This document shows positions 55,916-64,000 of a stretch of DNA of 64,000 nucleotides, one piece after another; within the stretch, counting starts at the first letter, position 1; each line of letters starts with the position of its first letter. This DNA comes from an uncultured Erysipelotrichaceae bacterium (GTDB lineage: Bacteria; Bacillota_I; Bacilli_A; Erysipelotrichales; Erysipelotrichaceae): contig CALUZH010000024.1 in the NCBI GenBank assembly GCA_944325255.1, positions 31,718 through 95,717 on the forward strand, read 5' to 3'. The position numbers and the translations under genes were made by a program. The notes beneath the pieces are model-generated. The model was not told the origin of the DNA, did no database searches, and saw only the letters and a program-made list of their open reading frames with translations.

Positions 55916-57108
55916 TACATATTGGTATAATTATCGAAATATCCTTGGATTAAGACAACCGGTGTACCCTTATCGCCGGAACCGCTGGTCAAATCGCACA
56001 AGGAACCGATGAGATCGGTTAATTGCCGCGGTGTTGTACCTTCGGAGGCCATTTGTCCGACAAGATTGGCATCCTTATTTTTGATAGCCTCGGAAATAGC
56101 TTCCTTTAAAGCTTCACCGCTTAATTCGGCATAATCATTATCGGCCAAATATTTGAGTTTCAATTCATTTGGTGTACCGATTAAGCCTTCAGTATAAGTC
56201 GGTGATACGCAAGGATCGGCTAGTTCCCAAATTTTGCCTTGCGGATCTTTAAAGGCACCGTCACCATAGACCATTACTTCAACATGTTTACCGGTTTTAT
56301 CTAAGATAGCTTTTTGAATGTCCAAGACTAAATCCTTACATTCATGAGGGAATAATTTAATAGTATCTTCGGTTGATTTGTTGGAGCCGAGAATACCGAA
56401 TTTAGTATTATAGCCGCTGCCGTCAATACTTTCATTTAATAAATCATCAAGACCTAAGACCATTTCGGCACCGGCTTTTTTTAAGATGCGTTTGGTTCTT
56501 TTGCGGGTATGAATATCACAAGTTAAGACCTTTTTGGTGTAATTTAAGATGGTTCGCGGATTATTGGCGAAAATGACTTCAACATCGCAACCTTCTTCCT
56601 TGATTAAGTCAGCATAATATGCCACATAATCAACACCGGTGAACTCATGGACATTAGCTCCGAAAAGTTCCCGATATTTTTCTAAGGTTAAAACATCGAC
56701 ATAAGGATCAATGCCGGCTTCATCCAATTGGTCGTAACTGATGAGGGCATTTCCGACTTCATCACTCGGATAGCTGAGCATTAAAACAATCTTATCGGTA
56801 CCCTTGGCAATGCCCTTAAGGCAGATGGCAAAACGGTTGCGGGATAAAATCGGGAAGATGACACCGATGGTTCCACCGCCGAATTTATTGCGGACATCCT
56901 TGCCCAAGGCGTCGATGGTGGCATAGTTGCCTTGAGAGCGGGCAACAACTGATTCGGTTACTGCAATAACGTCACGATCACGTAAGGCAAAGTCTTCACT
57001 TTCAGCCGCTTCCAATACACTGTTAACGACAATTTTAGCCAGGTCATCACCCTGTCGGATAATCGGGCATCTGATTCCTCTTGATACCGTACCTACTTTT
57101 CTTTCCAT
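55915..57108 (-). CDS. Coenzyme F420-0:L-glutamate ligase (CofE)-like protein
   Basis: 397 residues of the F420 ligase family: N-terminal VIAVTESVVARSQGNY, central VMVYGDGAFKDPQGKIWELADP and C-terminal GYFDNYTNM. CofE adds gamma-glutamate to F420 or, in homologues, to folates. No F420 genes are in the window and F420 is not expected in this group, so the natural substrate is probably different. AGAGGG site; single gene between feo and malQ. Confidence 0.82.
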   Translation of the reverse strand: MERKVGTVSRGIRCPIIRQGDDLAKIVVNSVLEAAESEDFALRDRDVIAVTESVVARSQGNYATIDALGKDVRNKFGGGTIGVIFPILSRNRFAICLKGIAKGTDKIVLMLSYPSDEVGNALISYDQLDEAGIDPYVDVLTLEKYRELFGANVHEFTGVDYVAYYADLIKEEGCDVEVIFANNPRTILNYTKKVLTCDIHTRKRTKRILKKAGAEMVLGLDDLLNESIDGSGYNTKFGILGSNKSTEDTIKLFPHECKDLVLDIQKAILDKTGKHVEVMVYGDGAFKDPQGKIWELADPCVSPTYTEGLIGTPNELKLKYLADNDYAELSGEALKEAISEAIKNKDANLVGQMASEGTTPRQLTDLIGSLCDLTSGSGDKGTPVVLIQGYFDNYTNM

Positions 57109-57228
57109 AATTTCCCTCTTTCCTAATTGATTAAAAAAAGACGTTATTATTATATAAAAATCTTTTTTAACAATAAAGAAAAAATCTTTTAAAAATGCAT
57201 TATTTTATAAGTATTTTAGCGAAAAACT

Positions 57229-57237
57229 TGTTATAGT
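57229..57237 (+). promoter_or_regulatory. Extended -10 promoter of malQ
   Basis: TGTTATAGT, an extended -10, 23 bases before the malQ ATG. Confidence 0.55.
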
Positions 57238-57260
57238 AGAAAAAAAGAGCGAGGTAGCAA

Positions 57261-58757
57261 ATGAAAAAAAGAGCGGCGGGTATTTTGATGCATATTACAT
57301 CATTAAGCGGTGATTACGGTATCGGAACCTTGGGTCGGGAAGCTTATGAATTTGTGGATTTTTTGAAATATGCCAATATGCGTTATTGGCAAATTTTGCC
57401 CTTTTTCCCGCCGGCCAAGGGTAATTCCCCATATACGGTTTATTCTTCATTTGCCGGCAATCCGCTTTTTATCGATTTGGATGATTTAATAAGTCACGGC
57501 CTTTTATCGTCAGAGGAAGTAATAAATAATGATTGGGAAACAAACGAGGATGAGGTTGACTTTGTAAGGGTCTCTAGTCATAAAAATAAGCTTTTAAAAA
57601 AAGCTTTCAAGCACTTTAATACGGAAGTAGAAGATTTTAAAAACTTTATAATTGAAGAAGCCTCATGGCTTGAAGATTATGCCGCTTATATGACTTTAAA
57701 AAACCTTTTTAAAGATGCCCCTTGGTATGAATGGGATAAGTCATATCAAGACATATCCGGCAACAAGACTAAGGCTTTGATCAAAGATCATGATGATATT
57801 TATAATTATCATTGTTTCTTGCAATATCTCTTTTACCGGCAATGGGCAAAGCTTAAAAAATATGCGGAAGAAGCTAATATTCAATTGATTGGGGATTTGC
57901 CGATTTATGTCGGTCTTGATTCGGCAGATGTCTATAGTCATAAAAGCTTATTTTGTCTTGATAAGGATCAAAAGCCGGATATGGTTGCCGGCTGTCCGCC
58001 TGATGCCTATGCTCCTGAGGGACAAAAATGGAATAACCCTCTATATAATTGGGGAAATCATCAAAAAGATAATTATCATTGGTGGTGCCAAAGAGTTGTT
58101 CATGCCCTCAGACTTGTCGATAAGCTAAGAATCGATCATTTCCGTGGCTTCGATGCTTATTTTGCCATTCCTTATGAAGGCAAGGCTCAAGATGGTCATT
58201 GGATCAAGGGACCGGGAATGGATTTTTTTAATATTCTGAAAAAAGAAATCGGCGATGATTGTTTAATTGCCGAAGATCTGGGCTTTAAGACACCTTCCTT
58301 AAATGAGCTTTTGCAGGAAAGTGCTTATCCCGGCATGAAAGTATTAGAGTTCGCCTTTGATAGCCAGGGGGACTTAAATAGTGAATATCTGCCCCACAAT
58401 TATGAAGAAAATACGGTAGCTTATGCCGGAACCCATGATAATGATACTTTGCTTGGCTGGCTGGAAAATTCTTATCTTGGCGATGCCCGTTATGCCAAAG
58501 ACTATGTCGGAGCAGACAGCGATGAAGAATTTGTCGAAAAAGCCATTAAGTGCTTATTAATGTCCAAGGCCGATACCGTTATTCTTCAAGCTCAGGATAT
58601 TTTAAAATTAGGGCATGAAGCACGGATGAATACACCTTCAACGGTTGAAGGCAATTGGAAGTGGCGGGCCCGTAAGCAAGTATTTACCTACGATTTAGCC
58701 AATCGCTTGGCTCAGGAAATGTTACTGTATGGTCGCGAAAATATCATCAGTCATTAA
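57261..58757 (+). CDS. malQ: 4-alpha-glucanotransferase (amylomaltase, GH77)
   Basis: 498 residues. N-terminal AAGILMHITSLSGDYGIGTLG, nucleophile region LRIDHFRGFDAYF, acid/base IAEDLG, and AGTHDNDTLLGW. It shuffles glucan segments between malto-oligosaccharides and links maltodextrin use to the glycogen store made by the glg operon. GAGGTA ribosome site is weak. Confidence 0.96.
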   Translation: MKKRAAGILMHITSLSGDYGIGTLGREAYEFVDFLKYANMRYWQILPFFPPAKGNSPYTVYSSFAGNPLFIDLDDLISHGLLSSEEVINNDWETNEDEVDFVRVSSHKNKLLKKAFKHFNTEVEDFKNFIIEEASWLEDYAAYMTLKNLFKDAPWYEWDKSYQDISGNKTKALIKDHDDIYNYHCFLQYLFYRQWAKLKKYAEEANIQLIGDLPIYVGLDSADVYSHKSLFCLDKDQKPDMVAGCPPDAYAPEGQKWNNPLYNWGNHQKDNYHWWCQRVVHALRLVDKLRIDHFRGFDAYFAIPYEGKAQDGHWIKGPGMDFFNILKKEIGDDCLIAEDLGFKTPSLNELLQESAYPGMKVLEFAFDSQGDLNSEYLPHNYEENTVAYAGTHDNDTLLGWLENSYLGDARYAKDYVGADSDEEFVEKAIKCLLMSKADTVILQAQDILKLGHEARMNTPSTVEGNWKWRARKQVFTYDLANRLAQEMLLYGRENIISH

Positions 58758-58781
58758 AAAATCAGCAATTGCTGATTTTTT
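58756..58781 (+). terminator. Terminator after malQ
   Basis: AAAAAATCAGC/GCTGATTTTTT stem with a 4-base loop; also works on the other strand. Confidence 0.88.
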
Positions 58782-58795
58782 GATTTAGGGATAAT

Positions 58796-59386
58796 TTATT
58801 TTTCAAACATTTCTAGATATATTTGACTTAATTGCTTTTTCTCTTCTTCGGTCATTTTTCTTTCATGGGCATCATGACCTTCAACGGTACCGAGATTGCC
58901 GCCGACAACTTCACCATTATTAACTTTGACGACTAAAGGTACATAAAGATGGAGATTTCCTTCTTCGTCGGTATCTTCATATTCACCGACATATTCTAAT
59001 ATGATATCAACTTCTTCATCACTATATAGGACATTTCGCTCTTCATCTCTGGTAGCCACATAATAAATATTTTGTCCTAAGCTTGCGGCAGTTTCTTGCA
59101 TGATCGGTAAAGCTTCAAGACACCAAGGACAATCGGGATAGCCAAAGTAAAAGATGCCTGATTCTTTATTTTTCAGCATGGAAACAGCCGTTTCAAAGTC
59201 AATGCTTATAAATGTATCACTGCTGATAATACTTTCGTAATCAGCGTTATTTTCGCTTTCACAATCATCATTGCCCACTTCACAATAAGTAACTTGATTA
59301 TTATCACTTGATGGTGAAGGTTCGACTTCTTCTTGGCTGCAAGCTAAAAGTCCTAATAACAAAATTAAGAAAATTCCTTTTTTCAT
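58796..59386 (-). CDS. Thioredoxin-like lipoprotein
   Basis: 196 residues: signal peptide MKKGIFLILLLGLLACS with lipobox LLAC, a Ser/Glu-rich linker, then a thioredoxin fold with active site FGYPDCPWCLEALP (CPWC) and a cis-Pro region YVPLVVKVNNGEVVGG. Membrane-anchored outside the cell; could accept electrons from the CcdA fusion at 41998. GGGAGG site. Confidence 0.88.
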   Translation of the reverse strand: MKKGIFLILLLGLLACSQEEVEPSPSSDNNQVTYCEVGNDDCESENNADYESIISSDTFISIDFETAVSMLKNKESGIFYFGYPDCPWCLEALPIMQETAASLGQNIYYVATRDEERNVLYSDEEVDIILEYVGEYEDTDEEGNLHLYVPLVVKVNNGEVVGGNLGTVEGHDAHERKMTEEEKKQLSQIYLEMFEK

Positions 59387-59504
59387 GGCCTTCCTCCCTT
59401 TGAAGATTATCTTAACAAATTTTATATTTGATTAAAAGTCTAAGGTTTTTAAAGAGCTATTTGAATATTAGGATTTCAATAAATTATGACCGGTTTTATG
59501 CTTA

Positions 59505-60776
59505 TTAATCTTCTGTTTTCTTATTTTGCAGGTCAGCAAACATTTTCTTCATGGTCGGATTTTTATATGTCAGCTTTTTAATACTTAAATCTTCAACTTT
59601 ATTATTGGCAAGGCGCAGATTATTTTCGGAAGAAAGCAGGGCTTTTTTAGTTTTTTCCAAATTAGCAATACTTTTATCGATGGCATCAATAGCTTCTTCA
59701 AAACGTTTGGATGCCAATTCATAATTGCGGCTGAAACCATCTTTAAAGGCATTCATATTCTCTTCAAAATGGGTGATATCGATATTTTGATTGCGGATTA
59801 AGTTGAGTTCTTTACGATAATCAAGACTTTTCATTGCTGCATTGCGCAATATCGTAATCAGGGGAATAAAGAATTGCGGCCGGATAACATACATCTTAGG
59901 ATAACGGTAAGAGACATCGACAATTCCGGAATTATAAAGGTCACTGTCGGCTTCTAAAAGACTTACAAGCACAGCATATTCGCAATTTTTCTCTTGGCGG
60001 TCTTTATCAAGTTCCTTAAAGAAGTCTTCATTTTTATGCTTAGTGGCGGTGGTTTCGTTTTCGTTTTTCATCTCGAACATGATAGAGACAATTTCCTGTC
60101 CTTCATCATCAAATTCCCGATAAATATAATCGCCTTTAGAACCGCTTTTGGCATCATTATCTTTTTCAAAATAAGCATCCGGGAAGCCGGTAGCCCGAAT
60201 TTTATTAAATTCGTTTTCGCAATACTTCTCCAAACTTTCACCGACCATCTTGGTAGAAAGCTTTAATTTTAGATCTTTATAATAGGCAATAAGATCGTCT
60301 TTTTGCCGTAGTTCGATTTGATATTTTTCGGCAATAACCTTCTCATTTAAGCGGGCCTGATCCTGACTGCTTTTAAGATCGCTTTTTAATTTAGCAATAT
60401 CTTCGCGATATTGGGATATCGTTCTTTCATTATCCAGACGTATTTTATTTAGGGCATTTTCCTTTTCATTTTTTAAAAGAGCGATTTCCTGTTCCTTGGC
60501 CATGAGCTCTTTTTCCTTTTGGCTCCTTGCCATGTTTAGGCGGCTTTCTTCTTCGCTTTTGATTAATTCTAAATGCCTTTTAAGTTCGGCAATCTCTTCA
60601 TCTTTAGAAGCCAGTTCTTCTTTGAGCTTTAAGGCATTAAGCTTTTCTAAATATTCCTCACGCTGTTTTAACTCGGCATTAAATTCGGCATTTTTTACCT
60701 GTTTTAAGATATCGTTGTAGTCACTTTCATCAACTTTAAAAACCGTATGGCAATTGGGACATTGGATTTCCGGCAT
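59505..60776 (-). CDS. DUF2130 coiled-coil protein
   Basis: 423 residues from ATG 60776. An N-terminal zinc-finger-like MPEIQCPNCHTVF, a long charged coiled coil (about 40-190), then the DUF2130 domain (FEMKNENETTATKHKNEDF, DRQEKNCEYAVLVSLLEADSDL, shown in part), which resembles PD-(D/E)XK nuclease folds. Function unknown; often found near DNA-related genes. Confidence 0.88.
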   Translation of the reverse strand: MPEIQCPNCHTVFKVDESDYNDILKQVKNAEFNAELKQREEYLEKLNALKLKEELASKDEEIAELKRHLELIKSEEESRLNMARSQKEKELMAKEQEIALLKNEKENALNKIRLDNERTISQYREDIAKLKSDLKSSQDQARLNEKVIAEKYQIELRQKDDLIAYYKDLKLKLSTKMVGESLEKYCENEFNKIRATGFPDAYFEKDNDAKSGSKGDYIYREFDDEGQEIVSIMFEMKNENETTATKHKNEDFFKELDKDRQEKNCEYAVLVSLLEADSDLYNSGIVDVSYRYPKMYVIRPQFFIPLITILRNAAMKSLDYRKELNLIRNQNIDITHFEENMNAFKDGFSRNYELASKRFEEAIDAIDKSIANLEKTKKALLSSENNLRLANNKVEDLSIKKLTYKNPTMKKMFADLQNKKTED

Positions 60777-60856
60777 ATTTTTTTCCTCTCTTTCTTGCCT
60801 ATAAGTATACAACAAATTAAAAATCCGAATTCTTGCTAAATCCGGATCGTTAATTT

Positions 60857-61492
60857 TTAGATAATTTGATTATCGGCTAAGATGTCGGGATGATTTTTCA
60901 AACTGTCTTTTTCACTGAGCTCTCTGATTACCCGGCACGGGACACCGACGGCCAATGAGTTAGGCGGAATGTCTCGGGTAACAACACTGCCGGCCCCGAT
61001 AACACAATTATCGCCGATAGTCACTCCCGGGCAAACGGTTACCCCGGCACCAAACCAGCAGCCTTTACCGATATGTACGGCTTTGGCATAACAAAGGTGC
61101 TTGTTTTCACCATCGGCAGTTTTTAAATACTTACGTTCATTGGCTAAAAGCGGATGAATCGGCGTAACGATTGTTACATTGGGTTCAAAGTCACAATCAT
61201 CACCGATAGTCACTTCGGCATCGTCCTGGATGGTGAAATTAAAATTGGCAAAGACCCGTTTACCGATTTTGGTATGAATGCCGTAATGAATATATATCGG
61301 TCCTTGCAAGACACTGCCTTCGCCGAAAGAAGCAAACATCTCCTTAATGATAGCTTCCCGTTTTTCTTTTTCATTTTCGTAGCTTTGATTATAGTCGATA
61401 TTGAGATTGTGAGTTTTGAGTTTTTGCGCTTTTAACTCAGGATTGGCCGGACAAAAAAGGATGCCGGCAGCGCGTTTTTGATCTTCAGTCAT
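60857..61492 (-). CDS. Sugar O-acetyltransferase (maltose/galactoside type)
   Basis: 211 residues: N-terminal Mac domain and a left-handed beta-helix of hexapeptide repeats (VTIGDDCDFEPNV, KAVHIGKGCWFGAG, VTIGDNCVIGAGSVV), then GVPCRVIREL. Transfers acetyl from CoA to sugars or similar. GAGGAG site. The catalytic His is probably in VTPIHPLLANER. Confidence 0.92.
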   Translation of the reverse strand: MTEDQKRAAGILFCPANPELKAQKLKTHNLNIDYNQSYENEKEKREAIIKEMFASFGEGSVLQGPIYIHYGIHTKIGKRVFANFNFTIQDDAEVTIGDDCDFEPNVTIVTPIHPLLANERKYLKTADGENKHLCYAKAVHIGKGCWFGAGVTVCPGVTIGDNCVIGAGSVVTRDIPPNSLAVGVPCRVIRELSEKDSLKNHPDILADNQII

Positions 61493-61533
61493 TTGTTTTG
61501 TCTCCTCTATGAGGGATTATATCATGCCTTGAA

Positions 61534-61561
61534 AAAATAAAAATCCCTCAATTTGAGGGAT
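61534..61561 (-). terminator. Terminator of the lyase gene
   Basis: ATCCCTC/GAGGGAT stem followed on the minus strand by a T-rich stretch. Confidence 0.8.
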
Positions 61562-61568
61562 AATATGC

Positions 61569-63017
61569 TTAAAGACTGTCTTTAAAATCAGCCCGGAACT
61601 TGGCAACGAGTTTTTCTTGCCAATTGCTTGTCGGTTCAAGCCGGCCAAAGAAGAAACGCAAAGATCCCGGTTCTTCAACCCAACGCAAACCACCGACCAA
61701 ATTGCGATTTTCATATAACCAAGTAATGCGGTCAACGGCATATAATACCTGGCTCATGGTAAATACCCGTCTAGGTAAAGCAAGACGCAATAATTCGACA
61801 TCGGCAATCGGCTCTGTACCGTCAGCCTCGCGTTGTTCGGAAAGGGTTCCTCTTTCCATGCCGCGAATGCCCCCAGCCAGATATACAGCTGCTGCCAAAG
61901 CTCCCGCCGGATATTCATGATCATCAATATGCGGTAAAAATTCCCGGGCATTGAGATGGCATCCCAAACCTCCTGAAGGGGTTACTACCGGCACATGACG
62001 TTTAAGCAATTCCTTGGTCATAAAGTCAATAAAGAGCGGACCTTGGGAGATGACATCTTCATCCATCGTTTCATCTAGACCGACGGTTATGGCTTCCATT
62101 TCTCTGACGCTCATACCGCCATAGGTCAAAAAGCCTTCATACATCGGTACCAGTTCCCGCATTTGGTCGTAGTGTTTCTTATCATGAATGGCTATGCAGC
62201 CTCCACGGGCGAAACCGAATTTGCGGGCCGAGAAGTAGATGATGTCAAATTCATCAGCTACCCGTTTGGTAATTTCGCGGATTGTCAGGTTTTTGCATTG
62301 TTCCTCCCGGGTCTTCATAAAATATAGATTGTCTTGAAGCAAGCTTGCATCTAAGACGGTCATGATATGATGTTCACGGCATATTTCGCAGACATCATGC
62401 ATATTTTCTAAAGACAGGGGTTGACCGCCGATAAGATTAGTTCCGGCTTCAACTCTTAAAAACGGAATATGTTGAGGATCGGTATCGGCAATAAAACGTC
62501 TTAACTTATCCAGGTCAATATTGCCTTTAAACGGATTGTCAGAGCTTGTTTGAATACCTTCATCACTTAAAAGTTCAGCAACTCTTCCACCTAATCTGGT
62601 AATATGGGCCTTGGTCGTGGTGAAGTGAAAATTCATCGGAATTATATCGCCTTCTTTGACAAAGCTAATGGCTAAAATGTTTTCGCAAGCCCGTCCTTGG
62701 TGGGCCGGGAGAAGATAATCGGTCCCGAAAAGTTCATGGACCTTAGCTTCCAGACGTTCAAAACTGGCACTGCCGGCATAGCTATCATCGCATATAAGCA
62801 TAGCCGCAGTTTGTCTGTCACTCATGCCGTTAACTCCGGAGTCAGTCAGCATATCTAAGAAAATATCCTTATTTTTAAGAAGGAAAGTATTATTTCCAGC
62901 TTCGGAAATAGCTTCTAAGCGACGTTCGATAGGTTGCAGATTAAGTTTTTGGACCATACGTACTTTGTGCAGTTCTAAAGGGATGTCCATACCGGTAAAG
63001 AATTTAATATTAGCCAT
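61569..63017 (-). CDS. Tryptophanase/tyrosine phenol-lyase family beta-eliminating lyase
   Basis: A 482-residue PLP enzyme. PLP Lys is Lys266 (YFSARKFG). Tyr80 (DDSYAGS) matches the catalytic Tyr71 of tyrosine phenol-lyase. The TPL specificity residues seem kept: Thr133 (HFTTT, TPL Thr124) and Arg389 (GMERG, TPL Arg381), where tryptophanase has Asp and a hydrophobic residue. However the DxxR Arg that contacts PLP is replaced: DASL (223-226). Family reaction: amino acid to pyruvate, ammonia and phenol or indole. The T-box upstream reads Tyr. The specificity must be regarded as open. AAAGGAG site. Confidence 0.87.
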   Translation of the reverse strand: MANIKFFTGMDIPLELHKVRMVQKLNLQPIERRLEAISEAGNNTFLLKNKDIFLDMLTDSGVNGMSDRQTAAMLICDDSYAGSASFERLEAKVHELFGTDYLLPAHQGRACENILAISFVKEGDIIPMNFHFTTTKAHITRLGGRVAELLSDEGIQTSSDNPFKGNIDLDKLRRFIADTDPQHIPFLRVEAGTNLIGGQPLSLENMHDVCEICREHHIMTVLDASLLQDNLYFMKTREEQCKNLTIREITKRVADEFDIIYFSARKFGFARGGCIAIHDKKHYDQMRELVPMYEGFLTYGGMSVREMEAITVGLDETMDEDVISQGPLFIDFMTKELLKRHVPVVTPSGGLGCHLNAREFLPHIDDHEYPAGALAAAVYLAGGIRGMERGTLSEQREADGTEPIADVELLRLALPRRVFTMSQVLYAVDRITWLYENRNLVGGLRWVEEPGSLRFFFGRLEPTSNWQEKLVAKFRADFKDSL

Positions 63018-63076
63018 AAAAGGGCTCCTTTCTTTTCATCAGAACCTTTTGGCGATAAGTTCTGACCTTAGAAACG

Positions 63077-63356
63077 CAAAAAGCGCTCATCCTTATAGAG
63101 GACGAGCGCCAAATCCCGTGTTACCACCTCAATTTACCACAGTCTCGCGACCTGCAGCCTTTTCAAGTACACTGCCTTAGCAGGATACTCTATCTCTGTA
63201 ACGGGAGCGTCCCGGCCTAAACTACTCATACATAAGACTTTCATCCGGCAACTCATGTGTGTATTCACAAGGCTAAACTTAATGTCTTGCAGCAACCGAC
63301 ACTTCTCTTAAAGTTCGCTTCTTGTTACTATCTCACAATCACTGTTTTTTTAAATC
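63077..63356 (-). promoter_or_regulatory. T-box leader, tyrosine specifier
   Basis: On the minus strand: Stem I with ACAAG/CTTGT closing a specifier loop of AGTA (5') and GAA-TAC-A (3'), so the codon is UAC, Tyr (63261-63263). An AGAGAAG bulge and GGTTGCTG apical loop follow, then stem III (CGGGACGCTCCCG), the T-box TTGAGGTGGTAACACGGG with bulge UGGU (63123-63126) fitting a tRNA with discriminator A as in tRNA-Tyr, and a terminator GCGCTCGTCCT/AGGATGAGCGC with T run (63077-63109). Uncharged tRNA-Tyr should allow read-through. Confidence 0.92.
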
Positions 63357-63362
63357 GCTTTC

Positions 63363-63391
63363 ATTCTAACTTGATAAAATTTTCTTGTCAA
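63363..63391 (-). promoter_or_regulatory. Promoter of the T-box transcript
   Basis: On the minus strand TTGACA and TAGAAT are separated by 17 bases; near-consensus housekeeping promoter. Confidence 0.85.
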
Positions 63392-63815
63392 TGATAAATT
63401 TTACTAAATCAATTAATGTTCAATGATCATTTAAAAATCATATTAAGATATATCGAAACATAAAAAGGAGGGGTAGCACTGATGTGCAAGTTGTCCCTTC
63501 ATACGACGTATTCAGGGACAATTCCCTCCTTTTGATAATAAGTTATACGAAATTCTTGACAGCCAATTGAAACTCTTCTTTTTTTATTGCTTCAGGGATT
63601 TGTAGCAAACCTTACTTCATAAACTCATGCTAATTTAATTACTATATAAAGATCTTTATATTTAAAATTTCATCACGCAAATGATTCATTCAATCCTTAT
63701 TGCAATTTTGTTGATTCATTATGTTTTAGTATGCAGTTCAAAATTTGATTTTGTACTTCTAATCCACAACGGGCAGCCCCTAATTTTCCCTTCATAAAAT
63801 CTCACAAGAAAATCC
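63392..63815. other. AT-rich stretch without a convincing gene
   Basis: No supported coding region. A 32-codon frame on the minus strand (63697-63795) has no ribosome site or recognised similarity. The stretch contains the branched inverted-repeat element at 63463-63533 and looks like an accessory boundary. Confidence 0.6.
63463..63533. repeat. 71-nt three-way-junction inverted-repeat element
   Basis: An outer 10-bp stem (AAAAGGAGGG with CCCTCCTTTT) encloses two hairpins: GCAC/GTGC (63476-63487) and TTGTCCCT/AGGGACAA (63491-63521), the latter with an inner ATAC/GTAT. All four stems are perfect. It may be a mobile-element end, a MITE-like unit, or a structured terminator. Confidence 0.7.
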
Positions 63816-64000
63816 CTATTCATAAGAATCCATCAACAAAAAATCCATTAAATAAATGATTTGTACTCCCTTTACATTCCCTACATCCATTTCATCCATA
63901 GTCACTACATACTTAGGAAAGTTATCATTTAATTCCAATAAATTATTGATTTCTCGATCAGAATCATCTGGAAGCCTTCTACATACCTGAACATAAATTC
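63816..64000 (-). CDS. C-terminal end of a DUF4143-type AAA ATPase (5' part outside window)
   Basis: The last 60 residues of a minus-strand gene: IYVQVCRRLPDDSDREI, LLELNDNFPKYVVTMDEMD and the end IIYLMDFLLMDSYE. This is the usual C-terminus of ATP-binding proteins with an N-terminal AAA domain and DUF4143, often found as multicopy accessory genes. Base use is AT-richer than the core genes. Start is beyond the window. Confidence 0.85.
   Translation of the reverse strand, partial: IYVQVCRRLPDDSDREINNLLELNDNFPKYVVTMDEMDVGNVKGVQIIYLMDFLLMDSYE

Noticed and set aside
61569..63017. Plain tryptophanase (tnaA) label
   Set aside because: TPL-type Thr and Arg positions and a tyrosine T-box argue against it, and a missing DxxR Arg makes either simple label unsafe.
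63697..63795. Short minus-strand frame of 32 codons as a gene
   Set aside because: No ribosome site and no recognised similarity; expected by chance.

Overview
The window reads as chromosome of a low- to moderate-GC Gram-positive fermenter (Bacillota, possibly Erysipelotrichales or a near relative). The reasons are strong AAGGAGG-type ribosome binding sites, tightly packed and overlapping genes, a comG competence pilus operon, a GlgC/GlgD pair, PepV, T-box and FMN riboswitch control, and an apparent organic-acid energy metabolism. No rRNA, tRNA, CRISPR array or intact insertion sequence was seen. The species assignment is inference.

Layout. 1-1540: 3' end of a PhoR-type sensor kinase. 1584-7175: glycogen synthesis operon glgC-glgD-glgA-glgB (malQ lies apart at 57261). 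7231-12139: rpmG, a metallo-beta-lactamase-fold hydrolase, comGA to comGG, efp. 12146-12966: FMN riboswitch and ribU. 13043-17202: a Glu-rich tail-anchored protein, cmk, der, gpsA. 17241-31371: a 14-kb accessory metabolic cluster (below). 31389-44912: class A PBP, peptidases, exonuclease III, two CobW-type GTPases, uppP, a CcdA-thioredoxin fusion, two alpha/beta-hydrolase-like proteins. 44957-47325: pepT, then a Ca2+/cation antiporter behind a riboswitch-like leader resembling yybP-ykoY. 47348-51781: str operon rpsL-rpsG-fusA-tuf. 51799-52879: an ECF S component with a P-loop kinase. 52903-55800: feoA-feoA-feoB plus a small Cys-rich protein, with paired palindromic operators. 55892-61561: CofE-like ligase, malQ, thioredoxin-like lipoprotein, DUF2130 protein, sugar acetyltransferase. 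61569-63391: a tryptophanase/tyrosine phenol-lyase family enzyme behind a T-box with a UAC (Tyr) specifier. 63392-64000: AT-rich accessory edge with a 71-nt branched inverted-repeat element and the C-terminus of a DUF4143-type ATPase.

The most unusual region is 17241-31371. It holds two butyrate-kinase-family enzymes, a phosphotransacetylase-family enzyme, a free acyl carrier protein, a CocE/NonD-like hydrolase, three MFS carriers (the first OFA-like), a PucR/CdaR-type regulator, an Sfp-type phosphopantetheinyl transferase, an SCP2-type thiolase, and a rare fusion of a zinc-ribbon/OB-fold (DUF35) subunit with an ACP domain. No ketosynthase-reductase set of fatty acid synthesis is present. I infer a dedicated catabolic route that takes up a carboxylate-like substrate, cleaves it with the thiolase/DUF35 pair onto ACP-bound phosphopantetheine instead of (or besides) CoA, and recovers ATP through acyl phosphate and the kinases. 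Three promoters in the cluster share a GTACATTGT box over the -35 region. The candidate regulator gene is interrupted by a run of ten C that puts it out of frame, which suggests phase variation (or a sequencing error).

Regulatory RNAs seen: an FMN riboswitch (12184-12295), a yybP-ykoY-like leader with a mutually exclusive terminator (46229-46345), and a tyrosine T-box (63077-63356).
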